This document shows positions 37,119 to 45,051 of a stretch of DNA of 64,000 bases, one piece after another. Positions within the stretch are counted from its first letter, which is position 1, and each line of letters starts with the position of its first letter. The notes beneath the pieces were generated by a model that had not been told where the DNA came from, made no database searches, and saw nothing but the letters and a program-made list of their open reading frames with translations. Location: assembly GCF_000341265.1 (NCBI RefSeq), contig NZ_ANAE01000208.1, forward strand, positions 1-64,000. Reading direction: 5' to 3'. The translations under genes were made by a program, and so were the position numbers. The DNA comes from Nocardiopsis prasina DSM 43845 (GTDB lineage Bacteria > Actinomycetota > Actinomycetes > Streptosporangiales > Streptosporangiaceae).

Positions 37119-38326
37119 CAGATGACGCCCTCTTCGCGGAGCTGTCGGATCTCCCCGTCACCCAGCCTCAGGATGGTCCCGTACACGTACTCGTTGTCCT
37201 CTCCGACCCGCGGGGGTGCCTTGCGCACCGAGGGGGGTGACTTCTCCATGTGAATGGGGTTGTTCGGCATGCGGATGGTTCCCAGGGAAGGGTGCTCGGC
37301 CTCGACAATCATGCCACGCGCGGCCAGTTGCGGTGAGGCGGCGGCCTCGCGGACGCTGGCGACGTTGGCGTAGGGAACACCGGCGTCGTCGAGGCGCCCG
37401 GCGATCTCCTCCCGGGTGAGCCCGCCCGCCCACTCCTGGATCGTCTCCTCCAGGGCCTCCTGGTCGGCCATCCTGCCCTCCACTGCGGCGTACCGGGGGT
37501 CGGCGGCCAGGTCGTCGCGGTCCATCACCGCGCACAGCTTCGGGAACAGCGATGCCGTACCGGCCTGGATGTAGATCGGGCCGTCCGCCGCCTCGTACAC
37601 GTTGACCGGAGCGGTCAGCAGGTCCCGTGAACCGGAACGGGGCATCTCCAGCCCGAGCATGAGCTCCGCGATCAGGCGGGTGCCCAGCGCGGAGAACATC
37701 GTGTCGTAGCTGGCGACGTCGACCAGCTGCCCTTCGCCGGTGCGTTCGCGGTGCGCCAGGGCGGCGAGCGCGCCGATCGCCCCCTGGTAACCGGTCGTGT
37801 AGTCGGCGATGTACGTGCCGCTGAGCGTGGGCCGCCCGCCCGGCTCACCGGTCATGCTCATCAGACCGGAGGAGGCCTGCGAGATGGCGTCGAACAGGGC
37901 CCGGCGCGAGTCCGGCCCGGTCTGCCCGAAGCCGGAGATCGACACGAGGATGACGGACTCGTTGAGTTCCTTCATGCGCTCGTACCCCAGCCCCATCTTC
38001 TCCAGGGTGCCGGGCCGGTAGTTCTCGACGACGACGTCCGCCCAACGCACCAGGTCCTCCAGGATCCGCCGGGCGCGGGGGTGGCGGGTGTCGAGGGTCG
38101 CGGCCTGCTTGTTCCGGTGGTACAGGAACATGTAGATGCTCTCGCCCTGCCAGTACGGACCGTGGTGCCGGGAGTCCTCGCCGCCGGGGCGCTCGACCTT
38201 GACCACCTCGGCTCCGAAGTCGCCGAGGATCTGGGCGCACAGCGGACCCGCGATGAAGCGTGACAGGTCCAGGACCTTCACTCCGTCGAGCGGCCCCGGG
38301 CCCTTCCCGCTGCCTTGCTGTTCCAT
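37118..38326 (-). CDS. CaiB/BaiF-type (family III) CoA-transferase
   Basis: This 402-residue protein starts at ATG 38326 after AGGAGAG. It has the family III pattern throughout: DGVKVLDLSRFIAGPLCAQI, LGDFGAEVVKVERPGGEDSR, VENYRPGTLEKMGLGYERMK, ISGFGQTGPDSRRALFDAIS with the catalytic Asp, QASSGLMSMTGEPGGRPT, and AGVPYANVASVREAAASPQL near the end. The reaction is transfer of CoA between carboxylic acids (formyl-CoA:oxalate, succinyl-CoA:mesaconate and similar). With two MaoC-type hydratases and a TPP enzyme in the same operon, it probably activates the imported organic acid. The acceptor cannot be specified. Confidence 0.93.
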   Translation of the reverse strand: MEQQGSGKGPGPLDGVKVLDLSRFIAGPLCAQILGDFGAEVVKVERPGGEDSRHHGPYWQGESIYMFLYHRNKQAATLDTRHPRARRILEDLVRWADVVVENYRPGTLEKMGLGYERMKELNESVILVSISGFGQTGPDSRRALFDAISQASSGLMSMTGEPGGRPTLSGTYIADYTTGYQGAIGALAALAHRERTGEGQLVDVASYDTMFSALGTRLIAELMLGLEMPRSGSRDLLTAPVNVYEAADGPIYIQAGTASLFPKLCAVMDRDDLAADPRYAAVEGRMADQEALEETIQEWAGGLTREEIAGRLDDAGVPYANVASVREAAASPQLAARGMIVEAEHPSLGTIRMPNNPIHMEKSPPSVRKAPPRVGEDNEYVYGTILRLGDGEIRQLREEGVI

Positions 38327-38352
38327 GTCGTCTCTCCTCTGCCTCAGCTGCC

Positions 38353-40041
38353 TCAGCCGGTGTACGGGGTGAAGGCCTCGTAGGTCCAGGCGTTCGCCTC
38401 GCGGTCCAGCACGAGGTCGACCACCAGCGGCACCCCCGAGGAGAAGCCCTCGCGCACGGCCTCCACCAGCGACTCCTGGTCGGTCACGCGCACCCCCTTC
38501 AGACCCATGCCGCGGGCGACCTGCGCGAAGTCGACGTCCTGGAAGTCCACGCCGACGGTACGGCCGTTGAAGTGGAGGACCTGCTCCTGGCGGATGTTGC
38601 CGTAGCTGGAGTCGTTGAGTACCACGACGACCACGGGGCCGCCCACGCGGGCCAGGGTCTCCAGCTCACCGAGGCTCATGCCGAGGGAACCGTCACCGAT
38701 CAGCGCCAGGACCGGACGCTCGGGGGCCTCAGCGACCGAGGCGATGGCGGCGGGCAGGGCGAACCCCATGTTCCCGAAGCCGACCGGCTTGATGTAGCGG
38801 TAGGGGACGGGCATCTCCCACAGGAAGGACCACACCCCGGGGTTGCCCGCGTCCGGGATGAGCACGGCGTCCTCGGGAGTGACGTCCCGCAGCCGCCGCA
38901 CGGCCACGGCGGGGGAAACGGTGCCCGGGTTCTGCGGCTCCACCGCGGAGCTGAGCTCCCACCACTCCTGCTCGGCCTTCCGCAACTCCGCGACCCACCC
39001 CTCGCGGGAGGCGCGCGCCCGCTCGGACCGGTCCGAGGTGACCTCGGTGAGGTCGCGCGCGAAGGCGGCGAGATCACCCACCACACCGGTGGTCACCTCG
39101 GCGTAGTAGCGGCCGATCATGGCGGGGTCGATGTCGACCTGCACGACCTCGGGGAGTGCGCGGCGCCACCGCGTGGTGGAGACGGCGTTGAGGCTGTTGC
39201 CCAGCGCCAGCACGAGGTCGGCGTCCCCGATCACCCGGGTGGTCAGGTTGGTCCCCATCCGGCTCAGCGCCCCGAAGACGAGGGGGTGGGTGGTCGGGAC
39301 GGCGCCCATGCCGTTGAACGTGGTGATGACGGGGATGTTCAGGGCCTCTGCCAGGGCGAGGACGTCGTCGCTGGCCTGGCCCCGGTTTCCGCCGTTGCCG
39401 AGCCAGATGACCGGCCGTTCGGCGGCGAGGACCCGGGCGGCCACCGCCTCGACCTGCGAACGGGCCGCCACGGGGCGCGCACCGACCCAGGACCGGGCCG
39501 GGTGCACGGCGGGCAGCGCGGGCGGGTCGGGCATCGGCTGCTCGATGGTGTCGCGGGCGAAGTCCAGGTGCACCGGGCCCGGGTTGCCGGTCATGGCGTT
39601 GATGTAGGCCTCCTCCATGGCCTGCTTGATGGAGGTGGGGTGCGCGACCAGGCGTCCGTACTTGACGTAGTTGCGGAAGATGTCGACGTGGTCGGCGTTC
39701 TGCGCGTCGTCCTTGTGGATGTTCTCGCCGTTGTTGTTGCAGGTGACGATGATCGCGGGGCTGGAGTCGCGGAAGGCTCCGCCGACCCCGGTGAGCAGGT
39801 TCGTGGCACCCGGTCCGGTGGTGGAGATCGCCACCGCGGGCCGACCGGTGAGTCGGCCGTACGCGTCGGCCATGACCGCTGCCGCGTTCTCGTGGCGGGT
39901 GTGGACGAACTCGATGGAGTCCGTGTCGAGGATCGCGTCGGTGATGGCGAGGGTCTGCCCGCCCACCACGCCGAAGACGTGGGTGACTCCGAGCGACTCC
40001 AGCATCTTGACGACGAACGCTCCGCCGGTCATCTCCGTCAT
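38353..40041 (-). CDS. Thiamine-diphosphate-dependent enzyme, acetolactate synthase/decarboxylase-like
   Basis: This 562-residue protein starts at ATG 40041; an ATG at 40062 overlaps the previous stop (ATGA) but would read through the purine-rich AAAGAG stretch that better serves as ribosome site. Domains in order: PYR (FVVKMLESLGVTHVFGVVGG, catalytic Glu in TRHENAAAVMADAYGR, TTGPGATNLLTGVGGAFRDS), central (VIWLGNGGNRGQASDDVLAL, VDIDPAMIGRYYAEV) and PP with the GDG...N motif (GDGSLGMSLGELETLARVGG, VLNDSSYGNIRQEQ). Such enzymes decarboxylate 2-oxo acids or cleave acyl-CoA. The pair with a CaiB transferase recalls Frc-Oxc of oxalate use, but the sequence does not show oxalyl-CoA decarboxylase hallmarks, so the reaction is open. 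Confidence 0.9.
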   Translation of the reverse strand: MTEMTGGAFVVKMLESLGVTHVFGVVGGQTLAITDAILDTDSIEFVHTRHENAAAVMADAYGRLTGRPAVAISTTGPGATNLLTGVGGAFRDSSPAIIVTCNNNGENIHKDDAQNADHVDIFRNYVKYGRLVAHPTSIKQAMEEAYINAMTGNPGPVHLDFARDTIEQPMPDPPALPAVHPARSWVGARPVAARSQVEAVAARVLAAERPVIWLGNGGNRGQASDDVLALAEALNIPVITTFNGMGAVPTTHPLVFGALSRMGTNLTTRVIGDADLVLALGNSLNAVSTTRWRRALPEVVQVDIDPAMIGRYYAEVTTGVVGDLAAFARDLTEVTSDRSERARASREGWVAELRKAEQEWWELSSAVEPQNPGTVSPAVAVRRLRDVTPEDAVLIPDAGNPGVWSFLWEMPVPYRYIKPVGFGNMGFALPAAIASVAEAPERPVLALIGDGSLGMSLGELETLARVGGPVVVVVLNDSSYGNIRQEQVLHFNGRTVGVDFQDVDFAQVARGMGLKGVRVTDQESLVEAVREGFSSGVPLVVDLVLDREANAWTYEAFTPYTG

Positions 40042-40058
40042 GGGTTTCTCTTTCGTTC

Positions 40059-41054
40059 TCATCGGGTGGATGTCTGGTGGGGGGCACTGGCCCACCCCGC
40101 GGCGCTGAGCTTCCCGTCGGCTCGGCGCACCCAGATCTCGAAATCGGTCCTGTCGTGGTCGACCGCGGTGACCACGCCCGCCGCCTCGAAGGGCTCGTGC
40201 ACGTCCACGGTGTTGAGGAACTTGACGCGCATCCAGCCACCCGTGAGGAGGGGGGCGCCGACGGCCCGGGTCAGTAGTTCGGCGAGAACGCCGAACTGCT
40301 GTTGCCCCTGCACGATCGGCACCCTCAGGCCCGCCTCGCGAGCGAGGTCGAGGTCGTTGTGGATGTTGCGCACGTACTCCCCGACACGGGAGAACACGGC
40401 GGCCTGCTCGGTGGTGAGGCTCTTGGCCAGGGGCGCGAGCACCTGGCCCGGCCGTGGCGCGTCCGGGTCGAAGGGGGCTGCCCCGGCCGGGACCTCGCCG
40501 GTGACGCGGCGCGGACCCGCGCCCGGTGCCGACGAGCCCCGGCCCGCGACGTCTCCAGGTCTGGTGCGCAGGATCTCGACGCCGCGGTGGCGCAGCACGC
40601 TGCGCCCGTCCTGGCCGGTGGCGGTGGCCTCCATCACGACGTAGCCCTGGCCGCGCCGTTCGTAGGCCTCCGTGTAGGTCCCCTCGAGGGTGACGTCCTC
40701 GTCGAGGTAGGCCGGGGAGTCGAACCACAGCTGTTCCTCGGTGTGCAGGCCCACGACCCTGCTGGCGGCGTACACCGTGGTGAACAGCTGCACGAGGTCG
40801 TTGCCCAGCAGCGCGGCGTGGCCGACGCGGCGCCCCTCGAAGGGGCTCGACTCCAGGTGCCACGGGTGGTGGTCGTCCTGGGTGAAGGCGAACCGCTTGA
40901 TCTTGTGGTCGTCGACGCGCACCGTCACCGGGCCGAGCCGCTCGGGGATCTCCAGGTTCTCGAAGAGCGGCTCCTTCAGACCGGCCTCGGGGTCGTTCCC
41001 GGGCCGGGCCGATCGCGGGTCGGTGAGGTCGCGCCACGCGGATCCGGGGTTCAT
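40059..41054 (-). CDS. MaoC-like/FAS1-type double hot-dog hydratase (second copy)
   Basis: This 331-residue protein starts at ATG 41054, overlapping the MHS transporter stop by four bases. It consists of two hot-dog halves, as in mesaconyl-CoA hydratase and related FAS1-like dehydratases: first half IPERLGPVTVRVDDHKIKRF, SSPFEGRRVGHAALLGNDL, YERRGQGYVVMEATATGQDG; second half TEQAAVFSRVGEYVRNIHND, VPIVQGQQQFGVLAELLTRA, MRVKFLNTVDVHEPFEAAG. It is clearly paralogous to the 42457-43407 product (both contain IPER-GPVT and RGQGYV). Two such genes in one operon may encode subunits of one enzyme or act on successive intermediates. Substrates are probably CoA-bound unsaturated acids (inference from family). 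Confidence 0.85.
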   Translation of the reverse strand: MNPGSAWRDLTDPRSARPGNDPEAGLKEPLFENLEIPERLGPVTVRVDDHKIKRFAFTQDDHHPWHLESSPFEGRRVGHAALLGNDLVQLFTTVYAASRVVGLHTEEQLWFDSPAYLDEDVTLEGTYTEAYERRGQGYVVMEATATGQDGRSVLRHRGVEILRTRPGDVAGRGSSAPGAGPRRVTGEVPAGAAPFDPDAPRPGQVLAPLAKSLTTEQAAVFSRVGEYVRNIHNDLDLAREAGLRVPIVQGQQQFGVLAELLTRAVGAPLLTGGWMRVKFLNTVDVHEPFEAAGVVTAVDHDRTDFEIWVRRADGKLSAAGWASAPHQTSTR

Positions 41055-42409
41055 CGGGTCTCCTCCCCCACCTCGTTGATGTCCGACCGGTTGGTCTCGG
41101 GTGCCAGGTAGGCGCAGACCAGTCCGATGCCCAGGGACGCCACGGTGAGCGCGGCGATGGGCCAGGGGTCGCCGTCGGTGGCGGCGAACAGGGCCGTGGC
41201 GAGGAAGGGCCAGAAGCCGACCAGGATCGAGGGGATCTGCGCGGCCAGGGAGACGCCCGTGTAGCGGACCTTGGTGCCGAACAGCTCGGAGAAGAAGGCG
41301 GGCTCCACCCCGTACACCGCGCCGACTCCGATGGCGTAGGCGAGGGCGTACACCACGTACATCAGCAGGAGGTTGTCGGAGTCCAGGGCCCAGAAGAACG
41401 GGAAGACGATCGCGGCGCCGAACAGGGAGCCGCCCATGAAGACGGTGCGCCGTCCGACTGTGTCGCTGATCCTGCCGAAGAAGTAGTAGGTGTAGATGGC
41501 GAACGCCGCGGCGATCGACGAGGCGATCAGCACGTGCGTGCGCGGGATGTCGGTGTAGTTCTCGACGAAGGTCAGGCCGATGGTGAGCACGATGTAGCCG
41601 AAGACGGCCTCGCCGAAGCGCATGCCCATCGCGAGCAGGAGGGGCTTCTTGAACCGCCGGAGGATCTCGGCCAGCGGCATCTTGTCCTTGACCTTCTCGG
41701 ACTCCTGCTTGTTCTCCAGTTCGGCCTGCGCGGCCTGGAAGGTGGGGGTCTCGGTCAGCTTGAAGCGGATGAACAGGCCCACGACGATCAGCACGGCGCT
41801 GAGCAGGAAGGGGATCCGCCAGCCCCAGGCGAAGAGCTGGTCGTCCGGCAGGAGCGAGACGATCGCGAAGATCCCGGTGGAGCACACGAGCCCGACCGCG
41901 TTGCCGATCTGCGGGAAGCTGCCGTAGGCGCCGCGTTTGTTCTCCGGGGCGTACTCGACAGCCACCAGTGAGGCCCCGCCCCACTCGCCGCCGACGGCGA
42001 AGCCCTGCGCGAGCCGGAGGGCGACCAGCATGGCCGCCGCCCACAGGCCGATCTGGTCGGCTGTCGGCAGGAGGCCGATGAGGAAGGTGGACACGCCCAT
42101 GAGCATGAGCGTGGTGATCAGCGCGACCTTGCGGCCGAACTTGTCCCCGAAGTGGCCGAAGACGACGGCGCCGAGCGGTCGGGCGACGAAGCCGACACCG
42201 AAGACGGCGAACGCGGACAGGGTGCCCAGGATCGGGTCGTCCGGGTTCGGGAAGAAGAGGGGTCCGAAGACCAGGGCGGAGGCGGTGCCGAAGATGAAGT
42301 AGTCGTACCACTCGACCGCCGTGCCGACGAGGCTGGCGATGGCGGCCCGCTTGGCGAGCTTGGCCCGTTCCTGTGGTGTTTGGGGCGCTGACGGCGCGGT
42401 GTTGGTCAT
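41051..42409 (-). CDS. MHS-type MFS transporter (metabolite:H+ symporter)
   Basis: This 452-residue protein starts at ATG 42409 after GAGGAAG. It has twelve membrane segments with the metabolite:H+ symporter signatures: AVEWYDYFIFGTASALVFGP at the start, ARPLGAVVFGHFGDKFGRKV (loop 2-3 motif), RLAQGFAVGGEWGGASLVAV and EYAPENKRGAYGSFPQIGN. The second half has FFGRISDTVGRRTVFMGGS. MHS members (ProP, ShiA, KgtP, citrate carriers) import organic acids or betaines with protons. In this operon it is the likely uptake system for the pathway substrate, supporting an organic acid as growth substrate. Confidence 0.94.
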   Translation of the reverse strand: MTNTAPSAPQTPQERAKLAKRAAIASLVGTAVEWYDYFIFGTASALVFGPLFFPNPDDPILGTLSAFAVFGVGFVARPLGAVVFGHFGDKFGRKVALITTLMLMGVSTFLIGLLPTADQIGLWAAAMLVALRLAQGFAVGGEWGGASLVAVEYAPENKRGAYGSFPQIGNAVGLVCSTGIFAIVSLLPDDQLFAWGWRIPFLLSAVLIVVGLFIRFKLTETPTFQAAQAELENKQESEKVKDKMPLAEILRRFKKPLLLAMGMRFGEAVFGYIVLTIGLTFVENYTDIPRTHVLIASSIAAAFAIYTYYFFGRISDTVGRRTVFMGGSLFGAAIVFPFFWALDSDNLLLMYVVYALAYAIGVGAVYGVEPAFFSELFGTKVRYTGVSLAAQIPSILVGFWPFLATALFAATDGDPWPIAALTVASLGIGLVCAYLAPETNRSDINEVGEETR

Positions 42410-42456
42410 GGTGCTTCCTCAGAACGTCGGGGGGATACCGGAGCGTGCCGGGTCCT

Positions 42457-43407
42457 TCAGATCAGTGGAGTGGGGCGTTCGGGCGCGTCGCTGATCTCGG
42501 CGGAGGCCCAGCCCACGGCGGTTCTGACTCCCTGGCCGTTCTCGACCCACACCTCGAGTTCGAGTCGACCGTCCGACTCGCCGAGGACCGCTCCGGTGGT
42601 GGTGAGCACGTCACCGACGTAGGCGGGAGAGACGAAGCGCAGATCCAGGTCGCCGCTGGTGAACCACGCGGCGCCGAAGAGGTCCACGAGGTTGGCGACG
42701 ATGTGGCCGGTCTGCTGCTGTGCCTGCACGATGGTGCGGTCCAGGCCGGTGCGGGCGGCCTTGGCCCGGCTGGTGTGCACATTGGCGTAGCCCTTGCCGG
42801 CCCAGGAGAAGACCGACATCTGGTCCTGGCTGAAGCTGGTGGTGCGGGAGGGGATCGCGGCCCGGACGGGAGCGTCGTGGACGGCGACGGTGAGGGCGGG
42901 CACGCTCTCGTCGACGACCCCCCGTACGGAGCGCTTGCGGGAGGACTCCTCTGAGCGGCCCTTGCCGACGATGTCGCCCGCGACCGTGCGCATGATCTCC
43001 TTGCCCACGTGCTCGACGAGCACGCGCCCGTCGGCACCGCGCGCCGTGGCCTCGAGGGTGACGTACCCCTGGCCCCGGGACTCGTACTTCTCGGTGTAGC
43101 CGCCGTCGACGGTCACCGTCTCCCCGACGCGGGCGGGTGAGCGGAACCGCAGTGTCTCGTGGGTGTGCAGGCCCTGCGCGGTGTTGCCGTCGTAGCCCTC
43201 GTAGAAGAGGAAAAGCAGGTCGTTGGCGAGCACCAGGGGGTGGCCGACCGGCCCGCCGAACGGCGAGGTGCGGAAGTACCAGTCACCGAAGTCGTTCTGG
43301 GCGTAGGCGTAGCCCAGGACCTTCTGCTCATCGATGTCGAGGGTGACCGGACCGAAGCGCTCGGGGATCTCCACCAGTTCGTAACGCGCTTCCTTCAGGG
43401 ATGCCAT
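42457..43407 (-). CDS. MaoC-like/FAS1-type double hot-dog hydratase (first copy)
   Basis: This 316-residue protein starts at ATG 43407 after GGAGGA and is the first gene of the operon. The N-terminal hot-dog is seen in IPERFGPVTLDIDEQKVLGY, TSPFGGPVGHPLVLANDL, ESRGQGYVTLEATARGADGR and the C-terminal one in SFSQDQMSVFSWAGKGYANV, QAQQQTGHIVANLVDLFGA, LDLRFVSPAYVGDVLTTTG. It is a paralogue of the 40059-41054 product. The family hydrates or dehydrates acyl-CoA thioesters (mesaconyl-CoA and relatives). With CoA-transferase and TPP lyase it outlines activation, hydration and C-C cleavage of an organic acid; this order is inference. Confidence 0.86.
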   Translation of the reverse strand: MASLKEARYELVEIPERFGPVTLDIDEQKVLGYAYAQNDFGDWYFRTSPFGGPVGHPLVLANDLLFLFYEGYDGNTAQGLHTHETLRFRSPARVGETVTVDGGYTEKYESRGQGYVTLEATARGADGRVLVEHVGKEIMRTVAGDIVGKGRSEESSRKRSVRGVVDESVPALTVAVHDAPVRAAIPSRTTSFSQDQMSVFSWAGKGYANVHTSRAKAARTGLDRTIVQAQQQTGHIVANLVDLFGAAWFTSGDLDLRFVSPAYVGDVLTTTGAVLGESDGRLELEVWVENGQGVRTAVGWASAEISDAPERPTPLI

Positions 43408-43827
43408 GGCTCCTCCGTGGGAGTGAAGCAGGAAGTGATGAACACAATGTGTCTAGACAACTAGATGGATGTTACGTCTGTTGTTTATGGAGTGTCAAGG
43501 GTCACAAGAGGCCGTTGTTTCACCGACCCGAAACGACGACCGCGCTGGTCCGGGCGCTGCTACACGGCGTGAACGTGTGAGTCGGTGTCCGTGGCCGCCC
43601 CCGGGGAGAGGCCCGAAGAGGGAGCCCGCAGAACGGGTCCGGAGAAGGGCGCCGGAGAAGGGCTCGGCGGGCTCGGCCCCCGGGGAGAAGAGCCGGGGGC
43701 GCGAGGATCGGGGCGCCGACGGTCGGCCCGAAGAGCCTCCGGTGCGCGCCTGATCCGACCCCGCCCGGAATCCGGTGGGCCGCCTGTGCCAATCTGGGAC
43801 GCCGACGCGGACGAACGGGAGTTGACC
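43408..43827. other. Divergent intergenic region of the catabolic operon
   Basis: These 420 bases separate the leftward operon from the DapA-type gene. The left part is AT-richer and contains the operator-like palindromes near 43450. The right part is very GC rich with repeated GGAGAAGGGC-like words and a stem-loop GCCCCCGG/CCGGGGGC at 43676-43700. No gene is supported. Confidence 0.6.
43450..43465. promoter_or_regulatory. HutC/GntR-type operator in front of the catabolic operon
   Basis: TGTCTAGACA (43450-43459) is a perfect palindrome containing GT-N-TA-N-AC, the consensus of HutC-subfamily GntR regulators. A second overlapping inverted repeat is TCTAG-ACAA-CTAGA (43452-43465). The site lies 43 bases upstream of the first operon gene. 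The regulator of matching type is encoded inside the operon at 36402-37118. Confidence 0.72.
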
Positions 43828-44715
43828 ATGAGCGACCTGATGAGACCGGGTGTGTGGGGCGTGCTCGCCACACCCTTCACCGGTGCGGCCCTGGAGGTCG
43901 ACACTGCGGGGATCGAACAGCTTGTGAAGCACGCGGAGAGCGCCGGGGTCACCGGGTTCACCGTGCTGGGCGTCTTCGGGGAGGCCGCGCAGCTGGACCG
44001 CGAGGAGCGCCGCCTGGTCCTGGAGACGGTCCTGGCCGCCACCGACCTGCCGTTGGTCGTCGGCTGCACGAGCCTGGGAACGGCGCCGACCATCGAGGAG
44101 GCGAAGACCGCCGTCGAGCTGGTCGGCGACCGGCTCGCGGGGGCCATGGTCCAGGTCAACAGCGCCGACTCCCGGGTGCTCGAAGCCCACCTGGACGCCG
44201 TCCACGAGGCCACGGGCGCCGACCTGGTGGTGCAGGACTACCCGGTGGTGAGCGGTGTGCGCATCTCCGCGGCCGTCCTGGGCGACCTCGTCGCCCGAAA
44301 GTCCTACGTCAGCGCGGTCAAGGCGGAGGCTCCGCCGACCCCCGCCGCCGTCGCCGAGCTGACCGCGCGCTGCGACGTGCCCGTGTTCGGCGGCCTGGGC
44401 GGAATCAACCTGCTCGACGAGCTCGCCTGCGGCGCCGCGGGCGCGATGACCGGTTTCTCCTACCCGGAGGCCCTGGTGGAGTGCGTGAACGCCTGGGACC
44501 CGTCCGACCCGGGGCGCAGCCGTGCCGCACTGCTGGAGTACCTGCCGCTGATCACCTTCGAACAGCAGGTGGGGATCGCCCTGGCCATCCGCAAGGAGTG
44601 CCTGCGCCAGCGCGGCCTCATCGCCGAGTCCGGTGTCCGCGCACCGGCCAGGAGCCTGCCCGAGTCCCTGCGACCGCTGCTCACCGACCACATCGCCCGG
44701 GCCCAGGCACTCTGA
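43828..44715 (+). CDS. DapA-family (dihydrodipicolinate synthase/NAL-like) aldolase
   Basis: This 295-residue protein starts at ATG 43828 after GGGAG; the frame is open upstream without family similarity. The class I aldolase barrel shows GVWGVLATPFTGAALEVDTA, GFTVLGVFGEAAQLDREERR, CTSLGTAPTIEEA (Thr-containing loop), a Tyr in VVQDYPVVSG at the catalytic position, and the Schiff-base Lys in YVSAVKAEAPPTPAA, then VFGGLGGINLLDELACGAAG. The family cleaves or condenses pyruvate with aldehydes and includes sugar-acid dehydratases, so it is unlikely to be the lysine-pathway enzyme. Its divergence from the catabolic operon, with a shared GntR-type operator region, suggests a place in the same pathway. 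Confidence 0.9.
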   Translation: MSDLMRPGVWGVLATPFTGAALEVDTAGIEQLVKHAESAGVTGFTVLGVFGEAAQLDREERRLVLETVLAATDLPLVVGCTSLGTAPTIEEAKTAVELVGDRLAGAMVQVNSADSRVLEAHLDAVHEATGADLVVQDYPVVSGVRISAAVLGDLVARKSYVSAVKAEAPPTPAAVAELTARCDVPVFGGLGGINLLDELACGAAGAMTGFSYPEALVECVNAWDPSDPGRSRAALLEYLPLITFEQQVGIALAIRKECLRQRGLIAESGVRAPARSLPESLRPLLTDHIARAQAL

Positions 44716-44798
44716 CGGGCGGCGGCGCGGTGGCCCTCCGCGAGGACGGCCTCGCGCTGGCGCCCCCGGCACCCCGGCGACCGGGAGCCGGAATCGGG

Positions 44799-44969
44799 TC
44801 AGATGGCCGCTTCGAGGACGTGGACGCGCGTGATCGCGCTGACACAGCGCGCGCCACAGCCGTCGTTCGGGCTGATCAGCCGCGGCCCCTGTCCGCCCGG
44901 CGTCGCCCCGTCCATGGGCTTCACCGAACTCACCCAGGCGATCAGGACGGGCGCCCCCAGCGAGCACAC
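44799..44969 (-). CDS. Possible small protein, unrecognised
   Basis: A 56-codon frame from GTG 44969 has almost only G/C third positions, including VLIAWVSSVKPMDGATPGGQ and GPRLISPNDGCGARCVSAIT. No known family or strong ribosome site is visible, and the frame is open further upstream to the MerR stop. It could be a real short gene, or a remnant of a larger one between the DapA-type and MerR genes. Confidence 0.3.
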   Translation of the reverse strand: MCSLGAPVLIAWVSSVKPMDGATPGGQGPRLISPNDGCGARCVSAITRVHVLEAAI

Positions 44970-45051
44970 GCGTCCCGGTGAAACCCGCCGGAGAGAACGG
45001 ACACCGTCACCGCAGTCCCCTTTCGCGGCACCCTGAGATGACCGGCGAGGA

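Noticed and set aside
38353-40041. Oxalyl-CoA decarboxylase as the specific name of the TPP enzyme
   Set aside because: Only the neighbouring CaiB transferase suggests it. The sequence around the cofactor and substrate segments is not diagnostic.
39074-40240. 388-codon minus-strand frame overlapping the TPP-enzyme gene
   Set aside because: It is out of phase with the TPP enzyme, is His/Arg/Gly rich, and has no domain.
43676-43700. Terminator between the operon and the DapA-type gene
   Set aside because: A terminator is not expected between divergent genes, and the stem lacks a T-run. It is probably a by-product of GC-rich repeats.
43560-43800. Start of the DapA-type gene at 43585
   Set aside because: The upstream 81 codons are low-complexity (GERPEEGARRTGPEKGA) and the ATG at 43828 has a ribosome site and the family start.
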